From NCBI RefSeq assembly GCF_020740795.1, contig NC_067304.1:6624056-6688055 (forward strand): a DNA stretch of 64,000 nt, given 5' to 3'. A model generated the notes under the pieces. The model had not been told where the DNA came from and made no database searches. It saw nothing but the letters and a program-made list of their open reading frames with translations. Positions 50,601 to 60,530 of this stretch are shown here, one piece after another. Source of the stretch: Apus apus (lineage: Eukaryota; Chordata; Aves; Apodiformes; Apodidae). The position numbers and the translations under genes are program-made. Numbering within the stretch: the first letter of the stretch is position 1; every line of letters begins with the position of its first letter.

Positions 50601-50756
50601 CTAGTCGGTTTTGAGGCCCTCGGCGATGAGGTTGAGCTCGTAGCACCAGGTCTCGTAGCGGTAGGCCATGCGGATCTGCGGCACGTTTGTCTTTCTGATG
50701 TCGTTGCCTTGAGGCCCCTCTTCGTAGTAGTTTTCACCCAGGAACTTGGCTTTCTC
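50601..50756 (-). CDS. AMPD1: AMPD1 last exon
   Basis: 51 codons from [15 protein letters not shown] to [11 protein letters not shown] and stop TAG (50603-50601). It matches the length and content of the family C-terminus. Confidence 0.95.
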   Translation of the reverse strand, partial: EKAKFLGENYYEEGPQGNDIRKTNVPQIRMAYRYETWCYELNLIAEGLKTD

Positions 50757-53700
50757 CTGCCAGAGACAGGGACAACGGTGAAGGCCACTGAGGTGCCCCT
50801 GGCAGCAGCCCAGGGCAGCGCTGGCTGCACCAGGCTCCCTCGAAGCCCAGCCCTGCCGAGCACACCCTCCCCAGAGGGGCACCCACCTCGTGGGACATGC
50901 CACACTGCAGGACACTGTTTCTGGCAATTTCACACATGTCACAGGTGCTGAGCTTGAAGACCTGGGCAGCAATGGCATACTCCTCCATCAGGGCCTCCTA
51001 GAGCCACAGGCTGTGTTAGAGGGCAGCAGCTTCTGCAGCACAGCCCGTGCTGCAAGGGCTGTCCCAAGGCTGTCCCAGCGTGCTGGGCCCTCTGCAGCTG
51101 CTGCTGGCTTCCCTGGAAAACGAGGCACACACAGTCCCACCCCAGTGATCAGACAGCAGGATCACCGTTCACACTGTACCTTGGTGTAGTGAAACTGCAT
51201 GGGGTCATCTGTAGAAAGGGACACCATGAGGCCCTTCTGGTGGAAGTCAAGCAATGGATTCTTTGCATACTCCAGGAAGAGGCTGTTGTTGCTGAGTGGG
51301 GACATGGCAATGGGAATTCGGGCAAGGAAGTACAGATACTGCAACACCGGGCTCTGCAAAGACAAGCAAAGTTGCCAGGTTAAGGATAAAGTTGCTGCAA
51401 TCTCCACTTCCCTGGGATTACTCCTCAGAGCCAACCCAGTGTCTCAGCTAGGAAATCTGGTGTGCAGAGCTCATGTGTGCAAGAAAATAGGCAAGCTAGC
51501 AATCCTCCTGGGCCTACATGGAGAACAAGAGGACACATGAGTTCAAACCTGTCTGATTTCAGAACTCAGGTCTGTTATCACTGGAGCCAGCTATCTAGGA
51601 TAGATCTGTGAGGCTGAACTCTTTTCTCGGCTACATTCCCAGACATTCCTGGATAAACCCAGAGACTCATCTAACATCTGCCTGAAGCCAGGCTGTGTTA
51701 GTCTACAGCAGAGGCACAGTGGAGGCCAGCTGTGAACATGTTCTCTGCCATGCCTGGGCTGCTCTGTGGCAGACTGCTCCACTTACCTTCTTGAGGTTGA
51801 GGCCATGGGAGATGTTATCTGCTGTCATAAAGGCTGTAAGCAGGTGTGTGATGGCCCCGGCTTCCCCGCAGTGTGGACGAAAGAGGAACGTGTTCATTCC
51901 ACGCTGCCTAAGCACGGGAAGAAGGCCTCAGAGCAGGCAAGCAGCAAGGTTAGGTGGCATGCAATGCAAGAATCCCTGACTCCAGGTCCAGCTCTACCCC
52001 TGCCAGTAGTCCCCAATAATCCAGCTTGACCTAGGAGCACACTAATTGTTCTCTTTTCTCTGTGCACACAATAGATGAACCTCTGCAATCCCAAAGTTTT
52101 CACCCAGTCCATCACACTTCCTACTGAGGAGTGTTTGGATTGCTCTGGGACATGAAGCTCCAAACTACAGTGGTGGCAGAGAAAGGAAGGCCCCACTTCT
52201 TCCACACCAACAGTCAAGGACCTGAGACAACTCATGAGGCAGCCCCTCTTCTGCCATCCCATTGCAGGTCCCTTAGTAGATCCTGGGCCTCACCTGCGTA
52301 GGTTGTTAAGCACCAGGATGTTGGCATACATATAGTATAAGTAGTAGGTGTAGGATGGATTCTTCTCAGAAGTCCATTGCTCTGGCTTTGGGCTTTTAGT
52401 GCAGAACATGTGTCCACTGTGCTTGGATTCATCATCCACGCTGTCAAAGCCAGTGATCTGCTTGGCAAGGTAACAACAAAGCTGCATCTCAAAGCTCCCC
52501 ATCTCATCATGCCCACTGCAGCTTGCCATAGCCCAGCTGTAGCCTGTACCCCTTCCCCACTTGAGAGCAGAGTCTGGGGTGAGGCTGCAGACCTTGCTCC
52601 TCACAAACCCCCAAGCTCCATCAAGGGCTAGAAAGGGTACACACCAAAACACTTCTGCAGGAGGTGAGAGGGCAACATTTCTCACAGCCCCACAGCAGCC
52701 AGCTCAGGGAGTCTTGACCTCTCCCAGCATTTCTGGACACAGGCACTCTTTCCCAGAATGTGGCAGTAGGGCCACTAGCCCACTGATGACATTTTCCATG
52801 TCAGGGCCAGTACTGCATTTCTTGTGTACAAACCGGAACATGACCACTCACCATACCCTGACAACATCACCAGGTGATACTTACGTGGCGTAGAAAGACA
52901 CTCAGCTCTTTGTGGGCTTGAGGATTGACAGTTGCCTCAAACAAAGGAACAAATATATTTTCCAGCATCTTCCCGAAGTGTGGGAGGAAATTCTTAGACC
53001 TGAACACATCACTGTGGACAGAGATAGGGATTAGCTGTTAGCAGAGAAACAACATGGTCCACTGTCTCCATCACCCCTTCAGAATAAAAAATGAGGTATA
53101 GTGCACTATAAAGCACAGTGTTTGCAGCCCCAGAGCACATACTATATCCTGGGTACTTGGATCATCCACTTCATGTTGGGGGAATAGACCCGATGTTTGT
53201 TGAACCAGCTGGCCAGCTTGGGCCACTCCTCAGCTGATCGCCCGTAGATTGAGAGACGAGGTTCCGCATATTGGTACTTGGCGTCCTCCAGGTCAGAGCC
53301 AACCTCCTGCAAACCAGCATGGACTGTTGCATCATGTGGACCTCCAGCCTCTGGGCACAACAGCACCACAGCTTATCAGCTCTCTCCTCCCCAGTATTCT
53401 CACCTTGATGATAGTAGCAAAGTACTCGCCATTAATAGCGTTCTCTGTCTTCAGATAGAGGTCCCGCAGCTCGCTGGCACCCACAGGGTTGTACTTGTCA
53501 TTGAACTTGTCAAAGCGCTGGAACGTCTGCCGGCCCTGGAGGAGGGAGGGTCAAGGGTAATACTGCACACAATGGGTACAAGAACATCAGCTGAGTGGGG
53601 GCTGATCCAAACAATCCCAAATGGAAAAGCCAGGGGCTGCAACATCCTGCGACAAACACTAAAGATCATAGAATCACTTAGGTTGGAAAATACCTTTAAA

Positions 53701-56700
53701 ATTATCTAAATTATCTAAAATTTTCTAGTCCAAACATGGCCAAGTCCAGCAGCAAGCCATATTCCCAAGCACCACATCTAGATGACTTTTAAACACACCC
53801 AGTGATGGTGACTCAAGCACCTCTCTGGGCAGCCTGTTCCAATGTCTGACAACCCTTTCAGTGAAAGGATGGATGCACAACATGACATGGATACACAGGA
53901 AGGGGAAAAGCCATGCCTACAGGGGTGGATGAGAGTCACCCAAGTGTGGTCCTATAGGAAATGCCCTACTACTTACAGCATGGACATCCAGGGAATCCAC
54001 TGTTAGGTCATAGGGGTGCATATTGAGTTGCTGGAAAAGTTGTTTCAGGGTGAGCTGTTTGCCCTTGGCATCATAAACCACACGGTCAGCATCCACATGG
54101 TATGATTTCTTGATAAAACGCAGAAGATGCTTCTGGTTCATGCAGGCTGCAGCATGGATGTGTGTGTCCACCTGAGAAACGAGAGGCACAGCTATCTAGC
54201 TTCAAGTTGGAATGCTCAAGTACCATCACAGGGAGGCTAACAAAGCTCTTAGATGAGCCCAAGCTGTGTGGGGAGCACAGCTCAGCCCAGCTGAACACAA
54301 TAGGCTTAGGCCAAGAGCAACTAAGTCAGCACTGTCCCACTAGTAGGGAAAATGTATGGGCCACAGACCTTGACTCTAATATCCAGTTCTCAAGGAGGGC
54401 AAGACACCAAGACAGCTCATCTTCAGAGTCACCAGGCCTGTAAGCCTTACCATTTACCTTCCGGCAGTTGTAGAAGTCCCGGTGGGGGTTATTCTTCAGC
54501 TCTTTCATCTCCTCCATCTCATTTAACATTTCATGCACTTGGAACTTCGATGAGAGGAACTTCAGGCGCCGATGAGCATAGGTCTTACTAGTTAAAACAA
54601 AGGACAGAAAAGTAACTGGGCTCTCTACCCCTCAACACAGGGCCATGTCTCATCAAACATGGGGATGCAGCTTTCATCTGAGGTGGAAGAGCTCATGCTG
54701 TTGTGGCCTGCTTCCCTAAAGTGCTTCTACTTGCTTTATGATAAAGCTTTGAAAGAAGGCCTGGCCAGGTATGAGCATATCTGCAGGCTGTGTTCCCAAT
54801 CCCTGAAGACCCCATTCAAAATAGCTGACTAGGGTCAAGGACACTTTGGTAGCCAGAAGGCTGCAGGTATGTCATCAGTGGGTTCCTCCCTTCTCCCAGG
54901 AAGAGGATGAGGCAAGCCCAGCTTTGCCCTGACCCTCCACTGCCTGCTCAGGTAGGACCCATCCAGTGGCACCAGCAGTGCTGGGCTGTGCACTTACACA
55001 GGCCCCTGTGCAATAAGGGCCAAAAGAAAGTTCATGTCATCAACGAAGTGCTTGAGGTTGGGATAGGGCAGGTCCTTTGGCTCATTTCTGTCAACCGCTG
55101 CCTTGTCTCCATAGACATAAACTATCCCATCCTTCATCTGGATGTGGTATCCCAGGTCCTCGGCGAGATTCCCAGTTTCAAAAGGGTCCTGCCCATCCTT
55201 CACTGGTGGGGTGAACACTGAACCAAAAGGAGAACACTGTGAGGCACAGGCAGCCAAACCCCTACAAGGCTTCTCCACTCCAGGCAAAGGAGCAAGGACA
55301 GTCAGGCTGCTGCAACACTGCAGAGGAGGCCTGGGCAGGCACCTCCCCTCTGGAGCACTTCCACAACCTTTTTCTGCCCCCTGCCCACCCCACAGCGAAG
55401 CCAGAGAGAAGAACCCTTCAGGTGCCCAAATGTACCTGGGCCAGTGTCACTCGGCCTCCAGACCTCGCCCTCAATAGCGCGCAGGTACTGAGCCGGGGTC
55501 CTGGGGAAGCGCTGCACAGACTCCTGCATGTGCTTCTCTCGGATGCACAGGGCACGGTAGAGGCCTTTGCAGACAACTTCAAAATCTTCAATTGTCACCT
55601 GCAAGAAGGCTGTTGCTGAACATAACTGGAACCTTGCTGCCTGAGGGGATACCCTGGTGCACCAAGATGTAAAGAGGACAGTTTTGTTCACCTTATCACC
55701 CACTCCCTCCCAGTGCTCTGCCTGGCGATGTCCTAGCCATGGCAAAAGGAAGTTCCTCACTTCAGAACCAATGAATTCCAGCTGTCAGCCCCTCTTAGAT
55801 TCCTCACTGCAACTATAGTTGACACTGAAATAGAAGCCAAGTCTGAGCAAAACACTGAAGCTATTTTTGGAGCCCAGGCTAAAACTGAAGCAGAACTAAC
55901 ACTGACCCAGTGTGTCAAGAATTTTTTATTTACTGGCACACAAGTGTTTTTTTGGCAGTCAAGAGAGGTAAGACTGGATCAGCATGAGATAATACCATGC
56001 AGCACTTGCAGCTAGCTACAGTCACAGCTGAAGGAATATTTCAGGGCATGGAGAGACATTTACCAGAGGACTGGAGGACCTGCCATATGAGGAGAGGCTG
56101 AGAAAACTGGGTTTGTTCAGCCTTGAGAAAAGGCTCAGGGGAGACCTTATTCCCATGTTCCAGTACTTAAAGGGTGGCTACCAAGAAGATGGAGACTCCC
56201 TTTTTACAAGGAGTTACATAGAAAAGACAAGGGCTGATGGGCACAAGTTGCTCCTGGGGAGATTCCAATCAGATGCAAGAGGTAAATTTCTCACCACGAG
56301 AATGGTCAAACATTGGAATAGTTTCCCAAGGGAAGTGGTAGATTGCCCTCCCCCCCATTGGACAGTTTTAAGTCCTAGCTTGACAGGGTGCTGAGCTTTC
56401 TCATATAAACTATAGCAGTATCTAGAAAGGCTGGACCGGATGATCCTTGAGGTCCTTTCCAATCTGGCATTCTAGGATTCTATGATTCATCTTCCAGGCT
56501 AAGCAACCTGCTCCGGCCCAGGAGGGAACAATCTGCCAGCAGTATCTCAGAAGCAGCACAAATGTAATGGGAGACTGTGGAGGAGGAATTAGCACAGGAT
56601 GCATTAGCAGTCCTGGTCAACTGGCCCTAGGTGACCCTGCTTGAACAGGTGGGTTGGACCAGATGACCTCCAGATGTTCCTGCCAACCTCAACCATTCTG

Positions 56701-59700
56701 GGATTCTCAGACAGAAATAGCTGTGTCCACACAGGAGCAGGCTGTGACAGGATAAGCATAACCTACCCTGCTCTGCCCTCCCCTCTGCCCTGTATGGTGA
56801 ATCCCATGGGAAGCATGCAGCACCCCACAAGCTCCTGCTAAGGAATTCAGCTCCAGATCCTCTAGGGATGCAGAAGGGCACCACGAGATGTTCATGAGAC
56901 ACAGACTGAGCTGGAAGACACAGACTATCCCCACTGCACCTGGTACAGACTCCTGAGACACTGGGCACAACTTAGGGACAGGCAGGGACCAGGTGAGGTG
57001 GCAGTCAGCACAGGGAAGGTGTGCAAGTACCTACCCCAGAGGCATAATCCCCTGTGATCTGCACCCGCTGGAAGTCAGGCACAGTCTGGTACAGCGGGGA
57101 GGCGGAGATGGCCTCTTCAATAGTGGATAGTCTGGTTGAAGATTTCTGAGCCACAGGGACTGCCAATGCAATTGTCTTCAGGCGGAGTAGGCGCTTCCTC
57201 CTGCCAGGGGGGAAAGCTTCAGGCACAGCTCCATGGCCACGTGCAGCTGCAGGGTCAGGGGCACCCACCACAGCCACATTCCAAATGAACACAACATGAT
57301 TCATCTCACTGGTGCTTTCTGAACACCTTAGACGCTGCCAAGAGTAGAGGCCACAGCACTTGAAGTAGCCACAGACTTTCAAGCACAGGCTTTGGAAGTT
57401 GCACCTCTCCAGAGAAAGGTCTCCAAGCCTCCCTCTCCAACAGTTCTGAGGCCACTGCCTTCCTGACACCCAGGGAAGAGCCCAGTGTTGTATTTCTGTC
57501 CAACAGTGGGAACAGTTGGAGAGGAAACTCTCAAGTACCTGACAGATGCTGAGGGATTACCAAAGACTTATCCCATGGGTGAAGTGAGATCTTTTCACAG
57601 GCCTAGGTTTGTGTTCCCCCTACTTTCCTCCAGCTCAGGCTGGGGATGTGCAGACGGTGCTTCTCCCCTTTCCCCAGCTGCCCTGGGAGTTGCTCACCGC
57701 TTTTCTGTTGTGGCAGAGCTCTCCCGAAGCATCATGTGTGCTCTCATTTCCTCACGTGAAATGGGGCAGATCTCTTCCACATCAAAAGGAGAGATCTCTT
57801 GCCTGGTCTCCTCATCTTTTACCTCAGAAGCAAAGACTTTCTCTGCAAAGGAGCGCAGAGCCTCATCCACCTCTGCAAGGAGAAGGAGCAGAGTGCACGG
57901 TCACACAGGCACCTGGTTCCCACCACCTCAACCAGCAGGTGCCCCTTGCAGTCAGTCTAACACTCAGTTGTCATGTCAGCATGCACCAGGGATGGGAAGG
58001 AAGATTGGCAGAGTCCTTACGGCTCTAGGAAGCCTAAGCCCCGCTTGCTCTTCAAGGCATCCAGTCAGGATGAAGACCGAGGTATAGACAGAGATGGACA
58101 GAGCTGGCAGCTCAAGCACTTAGTTCCTGCCATTCCAGTGCAGCTGAAGAGCTCCTAGCTGGGGAAGCACTGTCTGGAGCAGACCCCTCCCAGCCCATCA
58201 CATGCCACATGCTGCGAAGGTGCCAGCTAATATGGCCCCACCAAAGTAGCCATTGACACAAGGTTGGCTGGAGCTTTATGAAGTAGGCAAAAGAAGGTTA
58301 AAGGCCTTTCCAACAAAATACCACAAAACAAGGACCCAAAGCGTCCTCTGGCAACATCTCCCAGAAGCACACATTTGCATAGCAGCATATGGACGTTAAT
58401 CAAGCAGGTTCTACCAGCAATTGGCAGCTCAGAATGAAGCGCAGTGAGGATCAATGCTGAAAGATGGACCACACCACTGACATGTCAGAAGGGAAATGGT
58501 CAGCAGATGAGGAGCAAAGCAGAAAGGACTGACATGCATGGGAGAAGTGTGCTTCATATATCAGGGGATCAAAAAGCTTGAACTATTCTACAAAACAGTG
58601 AGAGGCACAGCTGGGACTGCTGAGGAAAAGCATCTTCTTGATCTGCTGAAAGATCGCCATGATTGTGTAACTGGTCTTTGTTTCCCACAATCATGTCTAG
58701 TCAGTAGACTCTGTAAAAAGCTTAGCAGTACTCACCTTTGTATTCTGCTGTTTGAGGTAAAATGGAAACAAAATGAAAACAAATGTAATCAACCCTTAAA
58801 ATCTAAGCTTTTTTTGCCTAATCATCAGTGATTTAAAAGGTATTAGTAAAGTACAAGTTTAGTCAAAGCCTTTCACTTACAAAAGAACAGTACTTGTCAT
58901 TTTGTGCAATATGAAGATGTAAGTACAGTGTTGACTGTTCCACGATAGAGTCTGTGGTGTGCACATAAATTAATCACTTTGCTGATGCCAACCAACTGGA
59001 GGCTCTTTGGCAGAGCTTCTGCCTTACAGCAGACTCTGAGTTTCCCTGCAGCCATCCAAGGGGAAGAGCATTTCCTGGAACCTAGACCTCCTCAGTCAAC
59101 ACTACAAGCAGCCAACAGATACCGACTCATCTAGTAAGACTGAGCTGTCTTGGAAGCTGTGTCCAGCTGCAGGGATGCAGAAGAGCGTAGGAACAACTTA
59201 AGCAGGCAGAAAAACATTCTCCTGCCTGAACAAGAAAGCAAATATTTTAGTGCCTTGGAGCACCGCAGCTGCTTTACTGGTTTTTGCCCATGACTGGTCA
59301 TCTTTCGTGAAGATCAGGATGGATGGTTACTTCAAACATGCCAAGTTTAATCCTCCTGCTGCCTATGGTCACATCTCCACTTGTTCACTAACGAGATCAG
59401 ACAGCTGAGATACTGCAGTTCCAAAGACCTTCGCTCCTGGTCACAGAGTGTGTCATCAACATGTTGGGGTACAACTCATGCCCTCTCCAGCTGACCCAAG
59501 AAATTCAGATGGGAGCTCTGGCATCACAAGTCACCAGCTGCTGACTTCCCAAAGTCCAGCCTGCAGAACATACTCTCCTGGCATTTGAGCTGCACATATT
59601 CTTTTGCAAACTAAGCATCCAAGAAATGCCCAGTTTGACCTTTCATCTCTTTAGTGGATGAAAGCTACACCCATGAAAGTCAACTAACTCCCACTGATGT

Positions 59701-60278
59701 TGCAGGGCCAGGCTTTCATACTGGCTCCATGTGCTGGGACAGTGTCTGTCACACCACACAGTGCTGCAATTCGAAATGTGCTCTTATCAGAGCTGTTTGG
59801 TGCTGATATTCTTCAGGGCTCTGTTGTGGCAGTCACGTCTCCCTCTGTACACCTCTGCAAAGCCTGTTGCCCAGGTTGTGTTTCCCACCCCTCAGGACTG
59901 CAGCACCCCACATTTTCTAAGCTTTTCTAAGCTTTCAGGTTGACCAGAGACTCCTGAAATCCCTCTGGCCCCTTCCACAGAGATTTAATGGTATCATTAC
60001 AGAATATAGTTACAGGATCCATGACACTTCAGGAGGGAGAGTGCTTTTCTTCAGTACAAGCAGAGCAAGATTTAAACAATAACGCTATTTCTTTGCTACA
60101 CTACCCAAAAAATGTCTCCAAGCAGGAAGAAAACTGCTTAAAGCTCCAGCAAGGTCCCCTGGACTGCAAAGACATGACACCATCAAAATCTCAGAGGCTG
60201 CAGGCTAACAAGCCTACCCTGTGGCTCCTTGTCTCATTACTTGCTTTCAGACCTACCTGGAATTATCATCCGTGACAT
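50601..60278 (-). CDS. AMPD1: AMPD1, muscle AMP deaminase, 16 exons, complete
   Basis: Zinc enzyme that deaminates AMP to IMP and ammonia in the purine nucleotide cycle of skeletal muscle cytosol. Exons: 60278-60257, 58747-58736, 57872-57698, 57200-57035, 55598-55436, 55217-54998, 54587-54458, 54171-53977, 53535-53404, 53306-53143, 53011-52885, 52457-52294, 51907-51787, 51353-51180, 50997-50887, 50756-50601. The phases fit throughout and give 743 aa (human 747), with the same exon number as the human gene. Family motifs: [20 protein letters not shown] (297-), FRPHCGEAG (566-574) and [12 protein letters not shown] (642-653); the HxH, the later His and the Asp of STDDP are the expected metal and catalytic residues. 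The N-terminus [20 protein letters not shown] aligns with human LPAEEKQIDDAMRNF. Placement next to DENND2C identifies AMPD1 rather than AMPD2 or AMPD3. Confidence 0.96.
51180..51353 (-). CDS. AMPD1: AMPD1 exon 14, catalytic signature
   Basis: 58 codons ending [18 protein letters not shown], which contains the SLSTDDP AMP/adenosine deaminase signature, and including the conserved [16 protein letters not shown] segment. Confidence 0.96.
51787..51907 (-). CDS. AMPD1: AMPD1 exon 13
   Basis: 40 codons, [20 protein letters not shown] and then [21 protein letters not shown]. The HCGEAG motif supplies the next catalytic His and Glu of the family. Confidence 0.95.
53664..53870 (-). mobile_element. 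CR1 LINE 3' fragment
   Basis: Reverse-complement CR1 tail (ATCATAGAATCACTTAGGTT, GGGCAGCCTGTTCCAATG, TGACAACCCTTTCAGTGAA) in AMPD1 intron 8, in the same orientation as AMPD1. It contains a small local duplication of AAATTATCTA. Confidence 0.9.
53977..54171 (-). CDS. AMPD1: AMPD1 exon 8, first metal-binding motif
   Basis: 65 codons beginning [20 protein letters not shown], with the HxH pair that binds zinc in the deaminase TIM barrel, and ending [15 protein letters not shown]. Confidence 0.95.
56065..56488 (+). mobile_element. CR1 LINE 3' fragment
   Basis: Plus-strand CR1 3' end: GGACTGGAGGACCTGCCATA, TTCAGCCTTGAGAAAAGGCT, GGGGAGACCTTAT, CATTGGAATAGTTTCCCAAG, GGATGATCCTTGAGGTCC and a tail ATTCTATGATTC. 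It lies in AMPD1 intron 4, antisense to the gene. It explains the 93-residue chance frame at 56113. Confidence 0.93.
56570..56710 (+). mobile_element. Second CR1 LINE tail
   Basis: A CR1 3' end of a different subfamily variant (GGTGGGTTGGACCAGATGAC, CTGCCAACCTCAACCATTCT), about 80 bases after the first and in the same orientation. The start is approximate. Confidence 0.8.
57698..57872 (-). CDS. AMPD1: AMPD1 exon 3
   Basis: 175 bases coding [34 protein letters not shown] and onward to TTEKR. It is the regulatory N-terminal part, and split codons at both ends join exons 2 and 4. Confidence 0.93.
58736..58747 (-). CDS. AMPD1: AMPD1 exon 2, 12-base microexon
   Basis: CAGAATACAAAG lies between AAACAG and GTGAGTACT. 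It adds EYK and the parts of two split codons. The mammalian AMPD1 exon 2 is also 12 bases and alternatively spliced; skipping stays in frame and removes four residues. Confidence 0.88.
58748..60256 (-). other. AMPD1: AMPD1 intron 1
   Basis: 1.5 kb between exon 1 and the microexon. No repeat or additional exon is recognised. Confidence 0.6.
60257..60278 (-). CDS. AMPD1: AMPD1 exon 1 coding part
   Basis: 22 bases, ATG TCA CGG ATG ATA ATT CCA G, followed by a GTAGGT donor. The single leftover base is what microexon 2 needs. The result, MSRMIIPAEYK, fits the mammalian PAEEK. ATG at 60278 has a purine at -3; a second in-frame ATG at 60269 could also be used. It was located by phase and motif, so transcript evidence is needed. 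Confidence 0.75.
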
Positions 60279-60530
60279 CTTGGCTGCAAGTCTGTGGAGC
60301 CTCAGGTAACACTCTACTGTCACAGAGCACAAGTGGCTGAGTGACTGCACAACAGCCCAACACTAATTTTACTGGCTCCCCTCCCCTGTAATTAGACTCT
60401 CCTTCTCTAAAAGGAGAATGGAAATTAAGACTATTTAAAGTACAATTAAGACTATAAAGTGCAACCACAAGTACTTGCACTGAAATAGGTGAAACCAGGG
60501 CTCATTTAATATATATATATATATATTTTA
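60279..60530 (-). promoter_or_regulatory. AMPD1: AMPD1 upstream region, candidate muscle promoter
   Basis: AT-rich with no CpG island, unlike the other three genes, which suits a tissue-restricted gene. It contains a CTAATTTTAC element at 60363-60372, one base off a MEF2 site, a TTTAAATAG/TTTATAG cluster near 60430-60456, and a TA repeat at 60509-60528. The transcription start is not known. Confidence 0.35.
60509..60528. repeat. TA dinucleotide repeat
   Basis: About 9-10 TA units some 235 bases upstream of the AMPD1 start. It is a likely length polymorphism. Confidence 0.85.

Noticed and set aside
49804-50646. Open frames of 266 and 201 codons in the DENND2C CpG island
   Set aside because: Composition-driven; Pro/Arg/Ala-rich and overlapping a CR1 piece and the AMPD1 last exon.
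58861-58898. Alternative AMPD1 first exon (ATG ACA AGT ... before GTAAGTG)
   Set aside because: It has a strong donor but leaves two bases, which is the wrong phase for the microexon and exon 3.
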